This document shows, piece after piece, positions 39,204 to 48,887 of a stretch of DNA of 57,010 nucleotides; the first letter of the stretch is position 1; the number at the start of each line of letters is the position of its first letter. A program made the translations under genes and the position numbers. Source of the stretch: Strigomonas culicis (lineage: Eukaryota > Euglenozoa > Kinetoplastea > Trypanosomatida > Trypanosomatidae); contig AUXH01000046.1 of NCBI GenBank assembly GCA_000482145.1, positions 1 through 57,010 on the forward strand, in the 5' to 3' direction. The notes below the pieces were generated by a model. That model did no database searches, was not told where the DNA came from, and saw only the letters and a program-made list of their open reading frames with translations.

Positions 39204-40094
39204 CGTTGACTACTAAGAGGAAAAAAAGAGTAAAAAAAAAGATGCAAGAAAAGAGAAAAGTAAGGGGGAAGAAATACAGTCTCCAAAAAGGCGAGCACTG
39301 TCGAGAGAAACGTGAAGAGAATCCCATCAGTCGAGCACACGTCGACACATTCAAAGAGCTACCTCGAAAAGATATCGGACAAACACAGAAGCGATAATAA
39401 ATGAAACAAAAAGTGATAAATGATGTTTGAGTCAACACTGAATTCTTTTTAACAAAATTCCAGTGTTTTTTTTTCTTTTTTTTTACCTGTTGTCCGAGGT
39501 CCCTTTTTACAGTATTTGTGAGCGAAGCGTTTCATTTTCCAAAAAAAAAAATGAAAAAAAAAACGACGTATTCATCTATTGATGAAAAAAAAAAAAAACT
39601 CGTAGTAAAACAAAAAAAAATCAAAAAAGGGACGGTGTGTGCGCTCGTATTCTCTGAAGCATTCACAAGTTCGCAGGAGCACTTCAGGACTATAGTTTTT
39701 TCAATAAAATATGAAGTATACCATTATATATATCAATATCAATACATGCAAAAAAAAAAAAAGCAATGTCTACTTTTCTACATAAAAAAGTGATTGCTGT
39801 TCATATGTGCAAAGAAAAAACACGACTCTACGGTACTCTTTTTTTTTGTTTAGGTTGGTGGGTTTCCTTTGTCTTTTTTCTTAACTTGTCAGTTACTGTT
39901 TTTTTTTTCCTTTTTCAGATATTATTTCCTTAAATAAAGTATATGGATTTGCTTTCTTTCCGGATTTAGCACAACCAAAAGAAAGATGCACTGCAACAAC
40001 AACAAAAAATCAAACACGATAGGTGAGCGAAACCAAATATGTTTTTTTTTCTACGTTTCTCTTTTTTTTTTCTCCAGTTTGTGACGTCTACACC
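39204..40094. other. AT-rich spacer rich in A/T homopolymers; no gene seen
   Basis: About 0.9 kb. After the SET gene's acceptor it is almost entirely A- and T-runs (39541-39620, 39750-39762, 39840-39850, 39899-39910, 40039-40075), and would be the 3' UTR of the lipase-like gene. Open frames here are Lys-only or Phe-rich and unconvincing. Confidence 0.6.
39213..39250 (-). promoter_or_regulatory. Candidate spliced-leader acceptor of the SET gene
   Basis: Minus strand: a pyrimidine run TTTTTTTTTACTCTTTTTTT followed by CCTCTTAG, with the AG at 39214-39213. The predicted 5' UTR is 9 nt. Confidence 0.6.
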
Positions 40095-41093
40095 TTAGGC
40101 ATAAGGGTGCTTAATGGGCTGGATCCTCGTCATGGAGTCGGTGTAGATGTCACTGAGCATGGTGGCGTGGTAGCGGCACGACTTCTCCGCGCGGGAGCTG
40201 AGGGAAGACGGCAGCACGCCGCTGGCCTTGAAGGTAGTGCGCTTGGCGCGGAAGGTGTTGAGCTGCTGCTGCTCCTTCGTCACGTTCCCCGGGTTGCGCT
40301 GGGCCAGCTGTGCCTTGAGCACGTCCAGCGCGAGCGGAACCACGGGCAGGTAGTGCAGGAGCGGGCCCTCGTGCAGATAGTAGAGCACGTTCCAGGGAAA
40401 CGGCACCTCCTTGCGCTCGTCCATCGCGAACTTCTCGGGCAGCGTGTCGTCCAGCACGGTGCGCAGAAGCACCTCGCTGAGGAACGTGGGGTCGAAGACG
40501 ATCGCGGGCTCGTCCGCGACGGCGGCGCAGAGCTCGGCGAGCGTGGCACCCTGGCCGTGGCCGATGTAGAGCGTGCTGCCGACGCGGGTCTCGAAGGTGT
40601 CCTTCGCGCGCACAACCTTCAGCGCGTTCAGGCCCCTCTCGTTGTGCTCGTCGAGGTTGTTGCCAAAGTCGTCGGACACCTGGTCAGGGAAGACTATCAC
40701 GCGGCCGATGATCGCGTTGGTCGAGGTGCGAACAACAATGAAGCAGCGCGCGCGAACGAAGAAGGCCTTGCAGATGCGCTTGTACTCCACCTCCATCGAC
40801 GCGGCGAGCTTCTCGAGCAGAGGGCTCTTCTCCTTCTTGGCGCGCTCCTGCATGGCGTCGAGCACGTCGCTCACGTAATTCTTCAGCGCGTCCGTGCGCA
40901 GCAGCTTGTGCACCTCGTTGATCTTCTTCATGTCCTCGTTGGACACGCAGACTTCGGAAAAGGCAATGTCGCCGAACATGCCTGTGGTCTCAAACACCTT
41001 GTCGGGTGCGCAGATGGAGGCAAGGGCGGAGATCAACCAGGGCTCCAGCTTGAGGTCGCGAGCACCAAAAATGCAAGGAATATTAGAGGCCAT
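40095..41093 (-). CDS. Lipase (class 3)-like alpha/beta-hydrolase, nucleophile Ser replaced
   Basis: A 332-residue protein. The segment TLYIGHGQGATLAELCAAVA, at about residues 177-196, has the shape of the lipase nucleophile elbow (GHSxG followed by a helix), but the serine position is occupied by Gln. It is preceded by the strand FETRVGSTLYIGHG and followed by EPAIVFDPTFLSE, which fits the strand and acidic residue after the elbow. The first 150 residues are helical with an ARCFIVVRTSTNAIIGRVIV hairpin. There is no signal peptide. With Gln for Ser it is unlikely to hydrolyse esters and may be a pseudo-lipase with a binding role. The family call rests on the elbow only, so confidence in 'hydrolase-like' is modest; the gene itself is certain. 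Confidence 0.75.
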   Translation of the reverse strand: MASNIPCIFGARDLKLEPWLISALASICAPDKVFETTGMFGDIAFSEVCVSNEDMKKINEVHKLLRTDALKNYVSDVLDAMQERAKKEKSPLLEKLAASMEVEYKRICKAFFVRARCFIVVRTSTNAIIGRVIVFPDQVSDDFGNNLDEHNERGLNALKVVRAKDTFETRVGSTLYIGHGQGATLAELCAAVADEPAIVFDPTFLSEVLLRTVLDDTLPEKFAMDERKEVPFPWNVLYYLHEGPLLHYLPVVPLALDVLKAQLAQRNPGNVTKEQQQLNTFRAKRTTFKASGVLPSSLSSRAEKSCRYHATMLSDIYTDSMTRIQPIKHPYA

Positions 41094-41463
41094 TGTGGGC
41101 GGTAGGAGTATAATGGTGGGAGAAGAAGCGATGGTAAAGAAAGAGAGAGATAATAGTGCTTGCGAAAGCGTTCAGATCTAATCAGTAAAAAGCAAAGTTA
41201 AAAATAGAGTAAAAAGAGAAGGGTAGAGAAGAGAAAGGAGGGGGAAAGACGAACAAGTAGGAATCAAACTAGAATAACCTGATTCAAAAAAAACAAAAAA
41301 GGCCTCAACACGCTATGCTGCAACAATGATAAGAGACACTCAAACAACAACAAAAAGAAACCATTTGAATCTATTCCGTAATCTATCGAATAATAAAAGG
41401 AAGCGATGTCGGACTCTATGTTTGTTTTCTTCTAAATCATTCGTGTTCCACTTCCTCGACACG
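41094..41463. other. Spacer; no gene seen
   Basis: The minus strand next to 41093 is pyrimidine-rich (41098-41150) with no AG until 41160-41159, so the lipase-like mRNA may have a 5' UTR of about 65 nt. The rest is AT-rich 3' UTR of the DZIP1-like gene. Confidence 0.5.
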
Positions 41464-43956
41464 TTACTTCTTCTTTTTGTCAAACAGATTTTTGAACTTG
41501 CTCATCTTGTTCTTTAGCGTTCCTTCAAGCTTCTTAAGGCCCGTTTTAGCATCCGGTATTTTTTCGTCTTTTGGAGCAGCCGCAGTGGCAGGAGACACTG
41601 GCGGCGCCTTCTCATAGTCTGACTCAACGTAAGCCTTCGTAATGTTCAGTTGCTTCACACCCCCCAGCCCCGTGAGTTGCTTTCCGCCCTTCGTCACTTG
41701 TTCTCGGCTTTTGTGGCTTTGTTTTTCATCCGTTGCGCCATCCTCTCCGTCCTCCCCGCTGTACGTGTAGTAGTAGCTGTAGCTCGAGGAGGACTTGGCC
41801 TTCTCGGGCTGCTTCGTCTCGTGCCGTTGGTCCTCCCCACCTTCGTTGCTCCGGTTGTCTACGTAACTCTCCGCGGTGCGGCTCAGCAGCGTGAGCTCTT
41901 CGATTTCCGTGCCGAGGTCGACGTTCCTCACCTCCTCCGGCAGCGGGGTGTCCGCCTCCGACGGCGAGCACACCAAGCTGGAGGAGCTCGACGACTCCCG
42001 GCGCCGCCGCTGCGGCTGGTCCTCGCCGAAGGCCGGCAGGTTCTCCGTGGCGACGTCGGCGGAGGACCGCATCCGCTCCGCGGACTCCTCGAGCACGGGC
42101 TGCTGCTCCTCCGTCGCGAGCGCGGACGTCTGCAGCGGCGCGACCTCGACGGCGTACTCGTCAAAGATGGAGTAGTGCGAGTTGACCAGGCTCTCCGCCT
42201 CCTCGGGGGCCGCCATCGCGCTGGGGGACGCGGGCGGCGAGGGGGAGTCCTGGGCCACAAGCTGCACGACGGGGATCGGCGGCTTCGACGCGCGCGCCGC
42301 CGGCACGGGGTAGTCCTCGGGCGTGTTCGTGCTCCGTGTGTCGTGCGTGGGCATCGGCTCCTCCTCCACCCGCCCCCGCGGTGAGACGGAGATTTCGGGC
42401 ACCGCACCGACACGCAAGGGGCCGCCCTCCGGCCGGTTCGGCGACAGGAGACTCGACGGGGTCCCCTTCGTCATCTCGGAGAGCACGACGCCGGAGGCGC
42501 ACGGCGAGAGGCCCATCACGGGGTCATGGGTCGGCTCGTGCACACTGACAACGGTGTAGAGCTCCTCCGTGTAGCGGTTGCCCGCCGTGTCCTTGGGCGG
42601 GATGGAGCACGAGAAGTGCACACCCGGCTGCATCTCCACGGCCTGCGGCGCCGGCGCCGGCGCCGGCGGCCCTGGCTCGCTCGCGGCCGGTGCAGCGGCG
42701 AGCTTCGAGCTGGCGAGCGAGCTGAGGGAGGAGCGTGGGGACGCGGCCCCCGGCCGCCCCAGCGGAGGCCCCGTGGTGCTCGTCGGCTGCGAGTGGCCCA
42801 GCGTGTGCTTCTGCGAGGCGCCCTGGTGCTGCCGCCGGGAGGCGGAGCGCTGCGTCATGGGGGAGACGTTCACGCCGCCGATGCTATCGTCATAGCCTTC
42901 CGTCAACGTCTCGCGTGTGAGACTGTGGAGCGGTGGCGGCACGTGAGACCGCCTACCGCCGCCCGACTTCGCGAGCGCCCCCTCTGTGCCAGACGAGTTG
43001 ACACTGAGCTTCGCAGTCTGCTCGATCCGCTCGCCCAGCGTCACGACGAGCTTCTTCAGGGAAGAGAGCTGCTCCGCCAAGGCCTCGTTGGACATTGGAT
43101 TGGCTTCCAGTGCGTCGGAGCCGAGGCCGGGCAGTCCGCCCGTCGCGGGATACCCCACCACGTGCGCGGGGGCCATACCACGCTGCTGCTCCGCCTTTTG
43201 CTCCACCAGCTTCGCAATGGTGAGCCGCAACTCACTCAGCTCCTCCCGTACCGCCAGCGCTCCCCGCGACTCCGTGGCAGCCGCCGTACAGAGACTCCCA
43301 GCGTGCGCACCGGCGGCGGATGGGAGGTCGATGTGGAAGTGCGAGGGGGTTCCTTTCGCCACATTCACGGCCTGCGTCGTGGCCGCCTGTGCGGACGCAA
43401 TGGCAGCGAATTCAGTCGTGCGCTTGTGTCGCTTTCGAAAGTGTGATTCCAGCGCATTCTTACTTGGGTACTCGTTGCCGCACAGCGTGCACGCGAGACC
43501 ACCGCTCGTCGGTCCCTCGGCGTCCATTAAATCACCATCCCGCCCGCGGCGCGCGTGCGGGGCAGTGCCCCGACCGCGGTGCTTCGAGAGCGCGTAGAGG
43601 GCCACCGTCTCCCGCAGCTCGACGAGCTCCTCGAAGGCGTTGTCGCGCTCCGTGTTGCTGAGCTCTAGCGCGCGCTGCTTCTCGTCCGCGCGCCGACGCG
43701 CGACCTGCGCCTCATGCCACAGGTACTGGATGGTGCACTGCATCGTCTCCAGCACGCGCTCGACCGTCATCTGTGCACGGTCGGAGCAGAACCACTCAAT
43801 CGGCAGCTTCGCCACGTGCCAGCCAATCTGACGCAGCGTGGCCTCCTTCAGCTCATAGGAGTGCTTGCCTTTGGCGTTGAAGAGCGTCTCACCGTCGACA
43901 ATGGAAAGGAACGAGATGTCACTGGGCGGTTGAACCAGCTGGAACTGAAAAGACAT
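41464..43956 (-). CDS. DZIP1-like C2H2 zinc finger protein
   Basis: An 830-residue protein. Residues 1-110 resemble the Dzip-like N-terminal domain: it starts FQFQLVQPPSDISFLSIVDG and includes MTVERVLETMQCTIQYLWHE, the helix before the coiled coil. A coiled coil (about 80-130) leads to a single C2H2 finger CTLCGNEYPSKNALESHFRK at about 154-173, completed by the following RH. This N-terminal domain-coil-finger order is that of DZIP1/Iguana, a ciliary transition-zone and basal-body protein. A second coiled coil follows near 220-260, and then about 550 residues of Ser/Pro-rich disorder with acidic patches. The C-terminus is basic (KLEGTLKNKMSKFKNLFDKK). A role at the base of the flagellum is inferred from the family. 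The ATG at 43956 lies directly after AG dinucleotides. Confidence 0.75.
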   Translation of the reverse strand: MSFQFQLVQPPSDISFLSIVDGETLFNAKGKHSYELKEATLRQIGWHVAKLPIEWFCSDRAQMTVERVLETMQCTIQYLWHEAQVARRRADEKQRALELSNTERDNAFEELVELRETVALYALSKHRGRGTAPHARRGRDGDLMDAEGPTSGGLACTLCGNEYPSKNALESHFRKRHKRTTEFAAIASAQAATTQAVNVAKGTPSHFHIDLPSAAGAHAGSLCTAAATESRGALAVREELSELRLTIAKLVEQKAEQQRGMAPAHVVGYPATGGLPGLGSDALEANPMSNEALAEQLSSLKKLVVTLGERIEQTAKLSVNSSGTEGALAKSGGGRRSHVPPPLHSLTRETLTEGYDDSIGGVNVSPMTQRSASRRQHQGASQKHTLGHSQPTSTTGPPLGRPGAASPRSSLSSLASSKLAAAPAASEPGPPAPAPAPQAVEMQPGVHFSCSIPPKDTAGNRYTEELYTVVSVHEPTHDPVMGLSPCASGVVLSEMTKGTPSSLLSPNRPEGGPLRVGAVPEISVSPRGRVEEEPMPTHDTRSTNTPEDYPVPAARASKPPIPVVQLVAQDSPSPPASPSAMAAPEEAESLVNSHYSIFDEYAVEVAPLQTSALATEEQQPVLEESAERMRSSADVATENLPAFGEDQPQRRRRESSSSSSLVCSPSEADTPLPEEVRNVDLGTEIEELTLLSRTAESYVDNRSNEGGEDQRHETKQPEKAKSSSSYSYYYTYSGEDGEDGATDEKQSHKSREQVTKGGKQLTGLGGVKQLNITKAYVESDYEKAPPVSPATAAAPKDEKIPDAKTGLKKLEGTLKNKMSKFKNLFDKKKK

Positions 43957-44563
43957 CTCTCAAATCTATCTATGATGGGAATCTGTATGGCAATGTATAG
44001 AGAGAATCTAAAGAAGAGAAAACAGTTTTTACACAGTCAATGTGCAATACTCTTGAAGCACACTGAAGAAGCGTAAAAATCAAAAGTAAAAAAAAAACTC
44101 TTACTATGAAGACGAAAGCGGGAAAGACGAACAGAGAACCAAATATGAACTAACTCTCTCACGTACACATGAACTTATTTATTCTGTTTCACATATTTTA
44201 GGCGCCAGAAGCACGCAGCAACTGTGAAATCAGCGGCCACGTTACCATCAAGCAGAGAAACATAGTTTGCAGTTCGATAGAAAACAAAAGGGAAGAACAC
44301 ATTAGCTTTCGCCGAGATACTCAAAGAAAAATATATGTTTTTTTATATATTAATGTATATATATCTATGTATCTGTTACTACAATAATACTATTATTTTC
44401 GTTGTAAGAACAAAACCTAAATAACTCAAGAACGAAGCCCATCGGGCGTTGCATCCCACACCAAAACTACTTAGAACGAAAGTGCAACTACAACACAGTA
44501 ACAGAAGCAACAGAAGGAACCGTTCAACCACCGTGAGCGCAAAAGAGCCGAGCGCTTCCTCTT
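43957..44563. other. AT-rich spacer; no gene seen
   Basis: About 0.6 kb with A- and T-rich stretches and TATATA-type runs at 44333-44370; expected to be the 3' UTR of the S1P lyase gene. No coding frame supported. Confidence 0.6.
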
Positions 44564-46177
44564 CTAGACATCGTAGTAGGCACTGATGAACTCGCGCAGC
44601 ACGTCCTGGATGATGCTACGGTCCGGCACGCGATGTGCGCTGCCGTAGGTGGTGCCACTCGTCTCGCCCGTGCACACCTGCTTGCCCTCCGCGAGCATCT
44701 GCAGCGACTTCTGCATGAGCACCTCGCCCACCATCTTCAAGGTGTCAATGAACTCCTTCGCGACCATGGGCTCCGTTTGCAGCATGGTGACGCTAAACTG
44801 GAGACCGGCGGGGTACTGCAGCACGTTCAGATACCAGCCCTGCTTTTCCATCTCCTTGCCCATTTCGAAAATGTCGATCTGCTTGCTCGTAAACGCAAAG
44901 ACGCTCGCGGTCGGCTCACCAATGATGCTGAGGTACGGGATCTTCGCAATCTCGCTCGTGAAGTACTCGCGCGTATTCATGATGCGATCGCAGCACTGGA
45001 CGTAGCCCTCCTCGCCGAGCTGCACCATCGCGGCCCACGTGGCCGCAATGACGTTGCCCGGCTTGGAGCCGCTGACGGCCGGGGAGCAGTACATGCCGCC
45101 GGGCCACTCCGCGACGCACACGAACTGATGCGAGCGCAGCTGCTTGGAGCGGTACATAATGGTCGACGTGCCCTTAGGCGCGTAGCCGTACTTGTGGGTG
45201 TCGCACGAGATGGACGTCACGCCGCGGTTGCGGAAGTCCACCACCGGCGCGCTGCGGCCCGTCTTGGCGATGAAGGGCATGATGAAGCCGCCGAGGCAGC
45301 AGTCCACGTGCATCCCAATGTGGTGCCGATACGCGATCTCCGCCAGCTCCTCGATGGGGTCGACGACGCCGTGCGGGAAGTTGGGCGCGGAGCCGATGAT
45401 AGCGATCGTATCGTACCGAATATACTTCTCCAGCTCCGCCGGGTCGACGCGGCGGGTGTCGGGCCTGACCGGCACCTTGATCAGCTCGATCGAGAAGTAC
45501 TCGGCCGCCTTGTCGAACGCGGGGTGCAGCGTGATGGGCGCGACGACGGACGGCTTGTAGATGCCCTTCGCGTCACGCGCCCAGTCACGGTACGTCTTCA
45601 TGGCCATGAGGATGCTCTCCGTACCGCCGGACGTCATGGCGCCAGACGCGTCCGGCAGTTTGTCGCCGTTGTACATGTGGAGCACCATGGACACCACCTC
45701 CGCCTCCATCTTGCGCGAGGCGCCGAAGATGGAGCTGTGGAGCGGGTTGCTCCACTGGAAGATGGCCATCACGTCGTTCATGAACTTGGTGTGGCTGGCT
45801 CCTCCGTGGTAGACGGCACCGCTAAAGCCTCCCCGGCTGTAGTCGAGGTCTAGCTCTTTGTGGAATGTTTTGACCAGCGCCAACACTTCTTCCGGCTTCT
45901 TGGACTTTTCTGGCAGCTGCACTGCCTTGAAGATGTTCTCATCGACTTGTATCTTGAAGCCGGCTGCCGCCCTGCTGATTTGCTTGTTGATCACGGGAGA
46001 GGCAAGGACACGAATAGCGCGCCACGCAGCCTTGTAGCCGCGGCTCAGCAGTCGACCCTCCGCGAGCATGTCATACGCGATTTTCACGGTGATCGTCGCG
46101 CCAACGGTGATCAGCACAACTTGTGTGGGCGTGCGGCCCTCACATTTGGTGTTAATGAACTCAGATATGGTAGTCAT
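44564..46177 (-). CDS. SPL: Sphingosine-1-phosphate lyase
   Basis: A 537-residue PLP-dependent enzyme. It has an N-terminal membrane segment (about 18-35, TQVVLITVGATITVKIAYDM), then LDYSRGGFSGAVYHGG, NPLHSSIFGASRKMEAEVVSM, and the PLP-phosphate loop ASGAMTSGGTESILMAMKTY. It continues with APITLHPAFDKAAEYFSIEL, VDCCLGGFIMPF and the Schiff-base lysine in SCDTHKYGYAPKGTS (Lys329). This matches S1P lyase throughout. The enzyme cleaves sphingosine 1-phosphate to phosphoethanolamine and hexadecenal on the ER membrane and supplies ethanolamine phosphate in trypanosomatids. The open frame extends upstream to 46279, but Met at 46177 is chosen because the first AG after a strong polypyrimidine tract lies 14 nt before it. 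Confidence 0.95.
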   Translation of the reverse strand: MTTISEFINTKCEGRTPTQVVLITVGATITVKIAYDMLAEGRLLSRGYKAAWRAIRVLASPVINKQISRAAAGFKIQVDENIFKAVQLPEKSKKPEEVLALVKTFHKELDLDYSRGGFSGAVYHGGASHTKFMNDVMAIFQWSNPLHSSIFGASRKMEAEVVSMVLHMYNGDKLPDASGAMTSGGTESILMAMKTYRDWARDAKGIYKPSVVAPITLHPAFDKAAEYFSIELIKVPVRPDTRRVDPAELEKYIRYDTIAIIGSAPNFPHGVVDPIEELAEIAYRHHIGMHVDCCLGGFIMPFIAKTGRSAPVVDFRNRGVTSISCDTHKYGYAPKGTSTIMYRSKQLRSHQFVCVAEWPGGMYCSPAVSGSKPGNVIAATWAAMVQLGEEGYVQCCDRIMNTREYFTSEIAKIPYLSIIGEPTASVFAFTSKQIDIFEMGKEMEKQGWYLNVLQYPAGLQFSVTMLQTEPMVAKEFIDTLKMVGEVLMQKSLQMLAEGKQVCTGETSGTTYGSAHRVPDRSIIQDVLREFISAYYDV

Positions 46178-46191
46178 TACTTTTTTTTCCT

Positions 46192-46250
46192 CTTGCCGCA
46201 CAAGCACGTACACCCGTAATACGCACAAAAAAAAAGGAAGAAGAAAAGAA
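46192..46250 (-). promoter_or_regulatory. Candidate spliced-leader acceptor of S1P lyase
   Basis: Minus strand: TTCTTTTCTTCTTCC followed by a run of T's. The first AG after it is in TGTGCGGCAAG (46193-46192). The predicted 5' UTR is 14 nt (AG, GA and A-rich). Confidence 0.55.
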
Positions 46251-46354
46251 TGAAGTGAAACGACGAGAGTAACACACATGTAGCGAGGCGTATACAGTAT
46301 TACAGGTATAGTTCAATCCACCATGACAACGGGCGCCGTCAAGAGAAAAAACAG

Positions 46355-46376
46355 ACACACACACACACACACACAC
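46355..46376. repeat. AC dinucleotide microsatellite
   Basis: Eleven AC units in the spacer between the S1P lyase and TRIM-like genes. Confidence 0.92.
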
Positions 46377-46519
46377 GCACAGCTTACACAAGAGCACCTC
46401 CGTGATTAAAGAAACATTCACAAAACAAAACGTACACCTCTATATATAAACTCTTCTATGCATACGCGCAAAAGGGATAGGACCAACAGGGGCGAGAAGC
46501 TCTTCCTCATCTCGGGCGC

Positions 46520-48154
46520 TTAGAACAGCAACGTCAGCGTTTCTCCTGGGAAGAAGATGAAACAGGCGGACATGCCAGCGTGCACATCGTTGAGGATAAC
46601 CCCGCAATTCGTCTCATTTAAGAACACTTGCAGGCACCGGTTATTCCCATCGTACAAGAAGCGCACGACATCGCCGGTGCGGCACACCGGCAGATTGCGC
46701 ACGTTGCTCGTCGGTGTGCCGATGCTGCCATCCACGACGCCCTGCACCGCCGGCTTCCAGTAGAAGCCCTCCGGTGACGCGCTCGACTCGTGGAGCTTCT
46801 CGACGACGCCGATGAAGGTGTCGCGAACGTTACCGAGCCGCACGCGCCAACTCACACGGCCCTCGTCCTTGCGGTAGCGCTCCATGATATCCTTGAAGGT
46901 CTCCCTACTGCGCACGCCGATCTGCACGCCGCCACGCTGCCGCGCGACGCAGCGCAAGAAGACGCCGTCGGGCTGCACGGTCGCCTGCACATCCTCGTCG
47001 ACGGGGAAGGTGAGGCGCAGCGGCAGCTGCACCTGCTGCGACGCCGGCGTCGGGGACGTGCCGTAATCGGTGATCTTGAGCGGAGAGGGCCCGCGCCCGC
47101 CGGCAGCCGCCGCGGTGCTCTTAAAGGACTGCAGCGGGTCCTTGCCGGACTGCAGGTCCAGCACGATGTCTAGACTCTCCACCTTGAACTCGCCGGTGTT
47201 CCGCACGTCGAAGCCGCGGCCGGCGATGCTGGCGACCTCGGCCTTCATGCACGTGTCGAGCTGCGAGCGCGACTCCAGGATTTCATAGTCCGCCCCGCCG
47301 TGCTGGAGCGACTGGAAGACCAAGAGGTGGTAGGTGATGCCGTTCAGCTTCGAGAGGAAGCTTTTCCGCGCGCCGGTGAGGGTGACGTCGCCCGACTCCC
47401 GCAAGGAGGAGAGCGCACTGCGCGCGGCCAGCTCCGCCTGAATGAGCTGCTGCTTGTAGGAGGCAAAGCGCTCCGTGATGGTGTTCTCCACCGCGTCGTA
47501 GGAGTCCTCGTAGTGCACGGCGGTGCGGTTCATCTCGTTCGCCTGGTTCTCCAGGCGTGCCTTGCCGTGCGTCAGGGCCTCCACGTCTACGGGAAGCCGC
47601 TTGCGCATCTCATCGGCGGCCGTGTTCACGCTAATATTGAGGTGGGACTTGTGAGGCCCGACCTGCAGGCAGTAGGCGCAGCACAGCTCCTCACACTGCG
47701 TGCAGTAGAACTCCGCCTTGTAGGCCTCATGGCCCGCCTTATTGCACTTTCTAAAGAAGGACCGGCACACGTCTGTGACGGGGCCCACCACGTGCTGCCG
47801 CCGCGCCGCGTTGAGATGCACGGCGCCGTTACAGCCTTCGCAGTAGACGGAGCAGCACTGGTTGCACTGAATGGTAGCCGGTTTGCTCTCACACCATTGG
47901 CAGGTGGGACCCGCGTACTGACCACCGCGCAGCCGATGGATGAGGCTCTCCAGCTCCCCGTTCACATACGTGTCGATGTTGCTCAGGTGGACATCGAGAT
48001 CCGGCGTGTTGCAGAGCACGCACAGCATGCCGTTGTCGTTATTCTTCACGAGGCGACCCCGCACACATTCGTAACAGTACGTGTGGGAACAAGACAAGCT
48101 GACAGGCCGCGTCAGGAGCTTAAAGCAGATACCACAAGTGACTACTTCAGGCAT
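46520..48154 (-). CDS. RING, B-box, coiled-coil and SPRY-like protein (TRIM-type architecture)
   Basis: A 544-residue protein. A C3HC4 RING lies at about 6-52: CGICFKLL, LSCSHTYCYECV, then CVLC. It is followed by a B-box-like zinc module (CQWCESKPATIQCNQCCSVY...CEGC...H) and a second Cys/His cluster (FYCTQCEELCCAYCLQVGPH). A helical region (about 200-280) looks like coiled coil (ARLENQANEMNRTAVHYEDS). The last 180 residues form a beta-rich domain ending LQVFLNETNCGVILNDVHAG, very like the end of B30.2/SPRY domains. RING-B-box-coiled-coil is the TRIM arrangement of E3 ubiquitin ligases, usually thought of as animal. E3 activity is likely; the target is unknown. The first ATG used is 48154; the longer frame begins upstream at a non-ATG codon region. 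Confidence 0.85.
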   Translation of the reverse strand: MPEVVTCGICFKLLTRPVSLSCSHTYCYECVRGRLVKNNDNGMLCVLCNTPDLDVHLSNIDTYVNGELESLIHRLRGGQYAGPTCQWCESKPATIQCNQCCSVYCEGCNGAVHLNAARRQHVVGPVTDVCRSFFRKCNKAGHEAYKAEFYCTQCEELCCAYCLQVGPHKSHLNISVNTAADEMRKRLPVDVEALTHGKARLENQANEMNRTAVHYEDSYDAVENTITERFASYKQQLIQAELAARSALSSLRESGDVTLTGARKSFLSKLNGITYHLLVFQSLQHGGADYEILESRSQLDTCMKAEVASIAGRGFDVRNTGEFKVESLDIVLDLQSGKDPLQSFKSTAAAAGGRGPSPLKITDYGTSPTPASQQVQLPLRLTFPVDEDVQATVQPDGVFLRCVARQRGGVQIGVRSRETFKDIMERYRKDEGRVSWRVRLGNVRDTFIGVVEKLHESSASPEGFYWKPAVQGVVDGSIGTPTSNVRNLPVCRTGDVVRFLYDGNNRCLQVFLNETNCGVILNDVHAGMSACFIFFPGETLTLLF

Positions 48155-48887
48155 CGATAAGAGAGTGCAAGAAGCGCAAATAGAACAAATCAAAATAATA
48201 ATAAAAAGAGTATACCTATCACTCTATCAGGGAAGCACTAGTGGCAAAAGCAACACCAAAGATGAGAGACGAAAAATAGAAATGAGATCCAACAGGGTAA
48301 AAAAAACAGTGAGACACATTACCTAAACTTCGTACCGTATCCATATCAGCATGTACATCTTATACTCCGCTTCTAGCATACAGAAACATGTCAGTTGTTT
48401 TATGTCATTGGATAGAACCTCTCACACACACGCACACGGTACAAATGCTATTTTACATCAAAGAGCGAACTCGATGAGTAGTATATAGCTATAACAAATT
48501 ACCATATACAGATGAACGATCACGCAATGTACCTTTCTTCTATTTACGCCATACCTTTACAGTGAAGGGATTATCTAAAAGGGAAAAAATAATTAAAAAG
48601 AGAAGAAAACAAAAGATAGAGAAACAAAAGACACAAACAAAAAGAGGACACCAACACAAGTGAAGAGGTTAGAAAGGGAGGTGGAGCAGCAGCAGAGCCC
48701 GGACAGACCGATGAAGAGAAAAACAATGGGTTCCCTCGCAAAGCTGTACAGCGACGCAATGTCACTCTCTCCTCCTGTGTTTGCTTTTTGCTCCCTTTGT
48801 CTATTATTCTACTGTTCATCTTCTTTTCTTTTCTTTTGTAATGCTCCAAGGGATGTAGACAGGACACGGAAAGGGAGAAGAAGGCGC
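48155..48887. other. AT-rich spacer; no gene seen
   Basis: About 0.7 kb. Next to 48154 there is no AG on the minus strand until about 48215, so the TRIM-like mRNA may have a 5' UTR of some 60 nt. The rest should be the 3' UTR of the ARL3-like gene, with purine- and pyrimidine-rich blocks at 48580-48720 and 48760-48840. Confidence 0.5.

Larger units (their letters stand above)
46178..46519. other. Spacer with AC microsatellite; no gene seen
   Basis: Contains the S1P lyase acceptor, an AC repeat at 46355-46376 and the 3' UTR of the TRIM-like gene. Confidence 0.6.
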
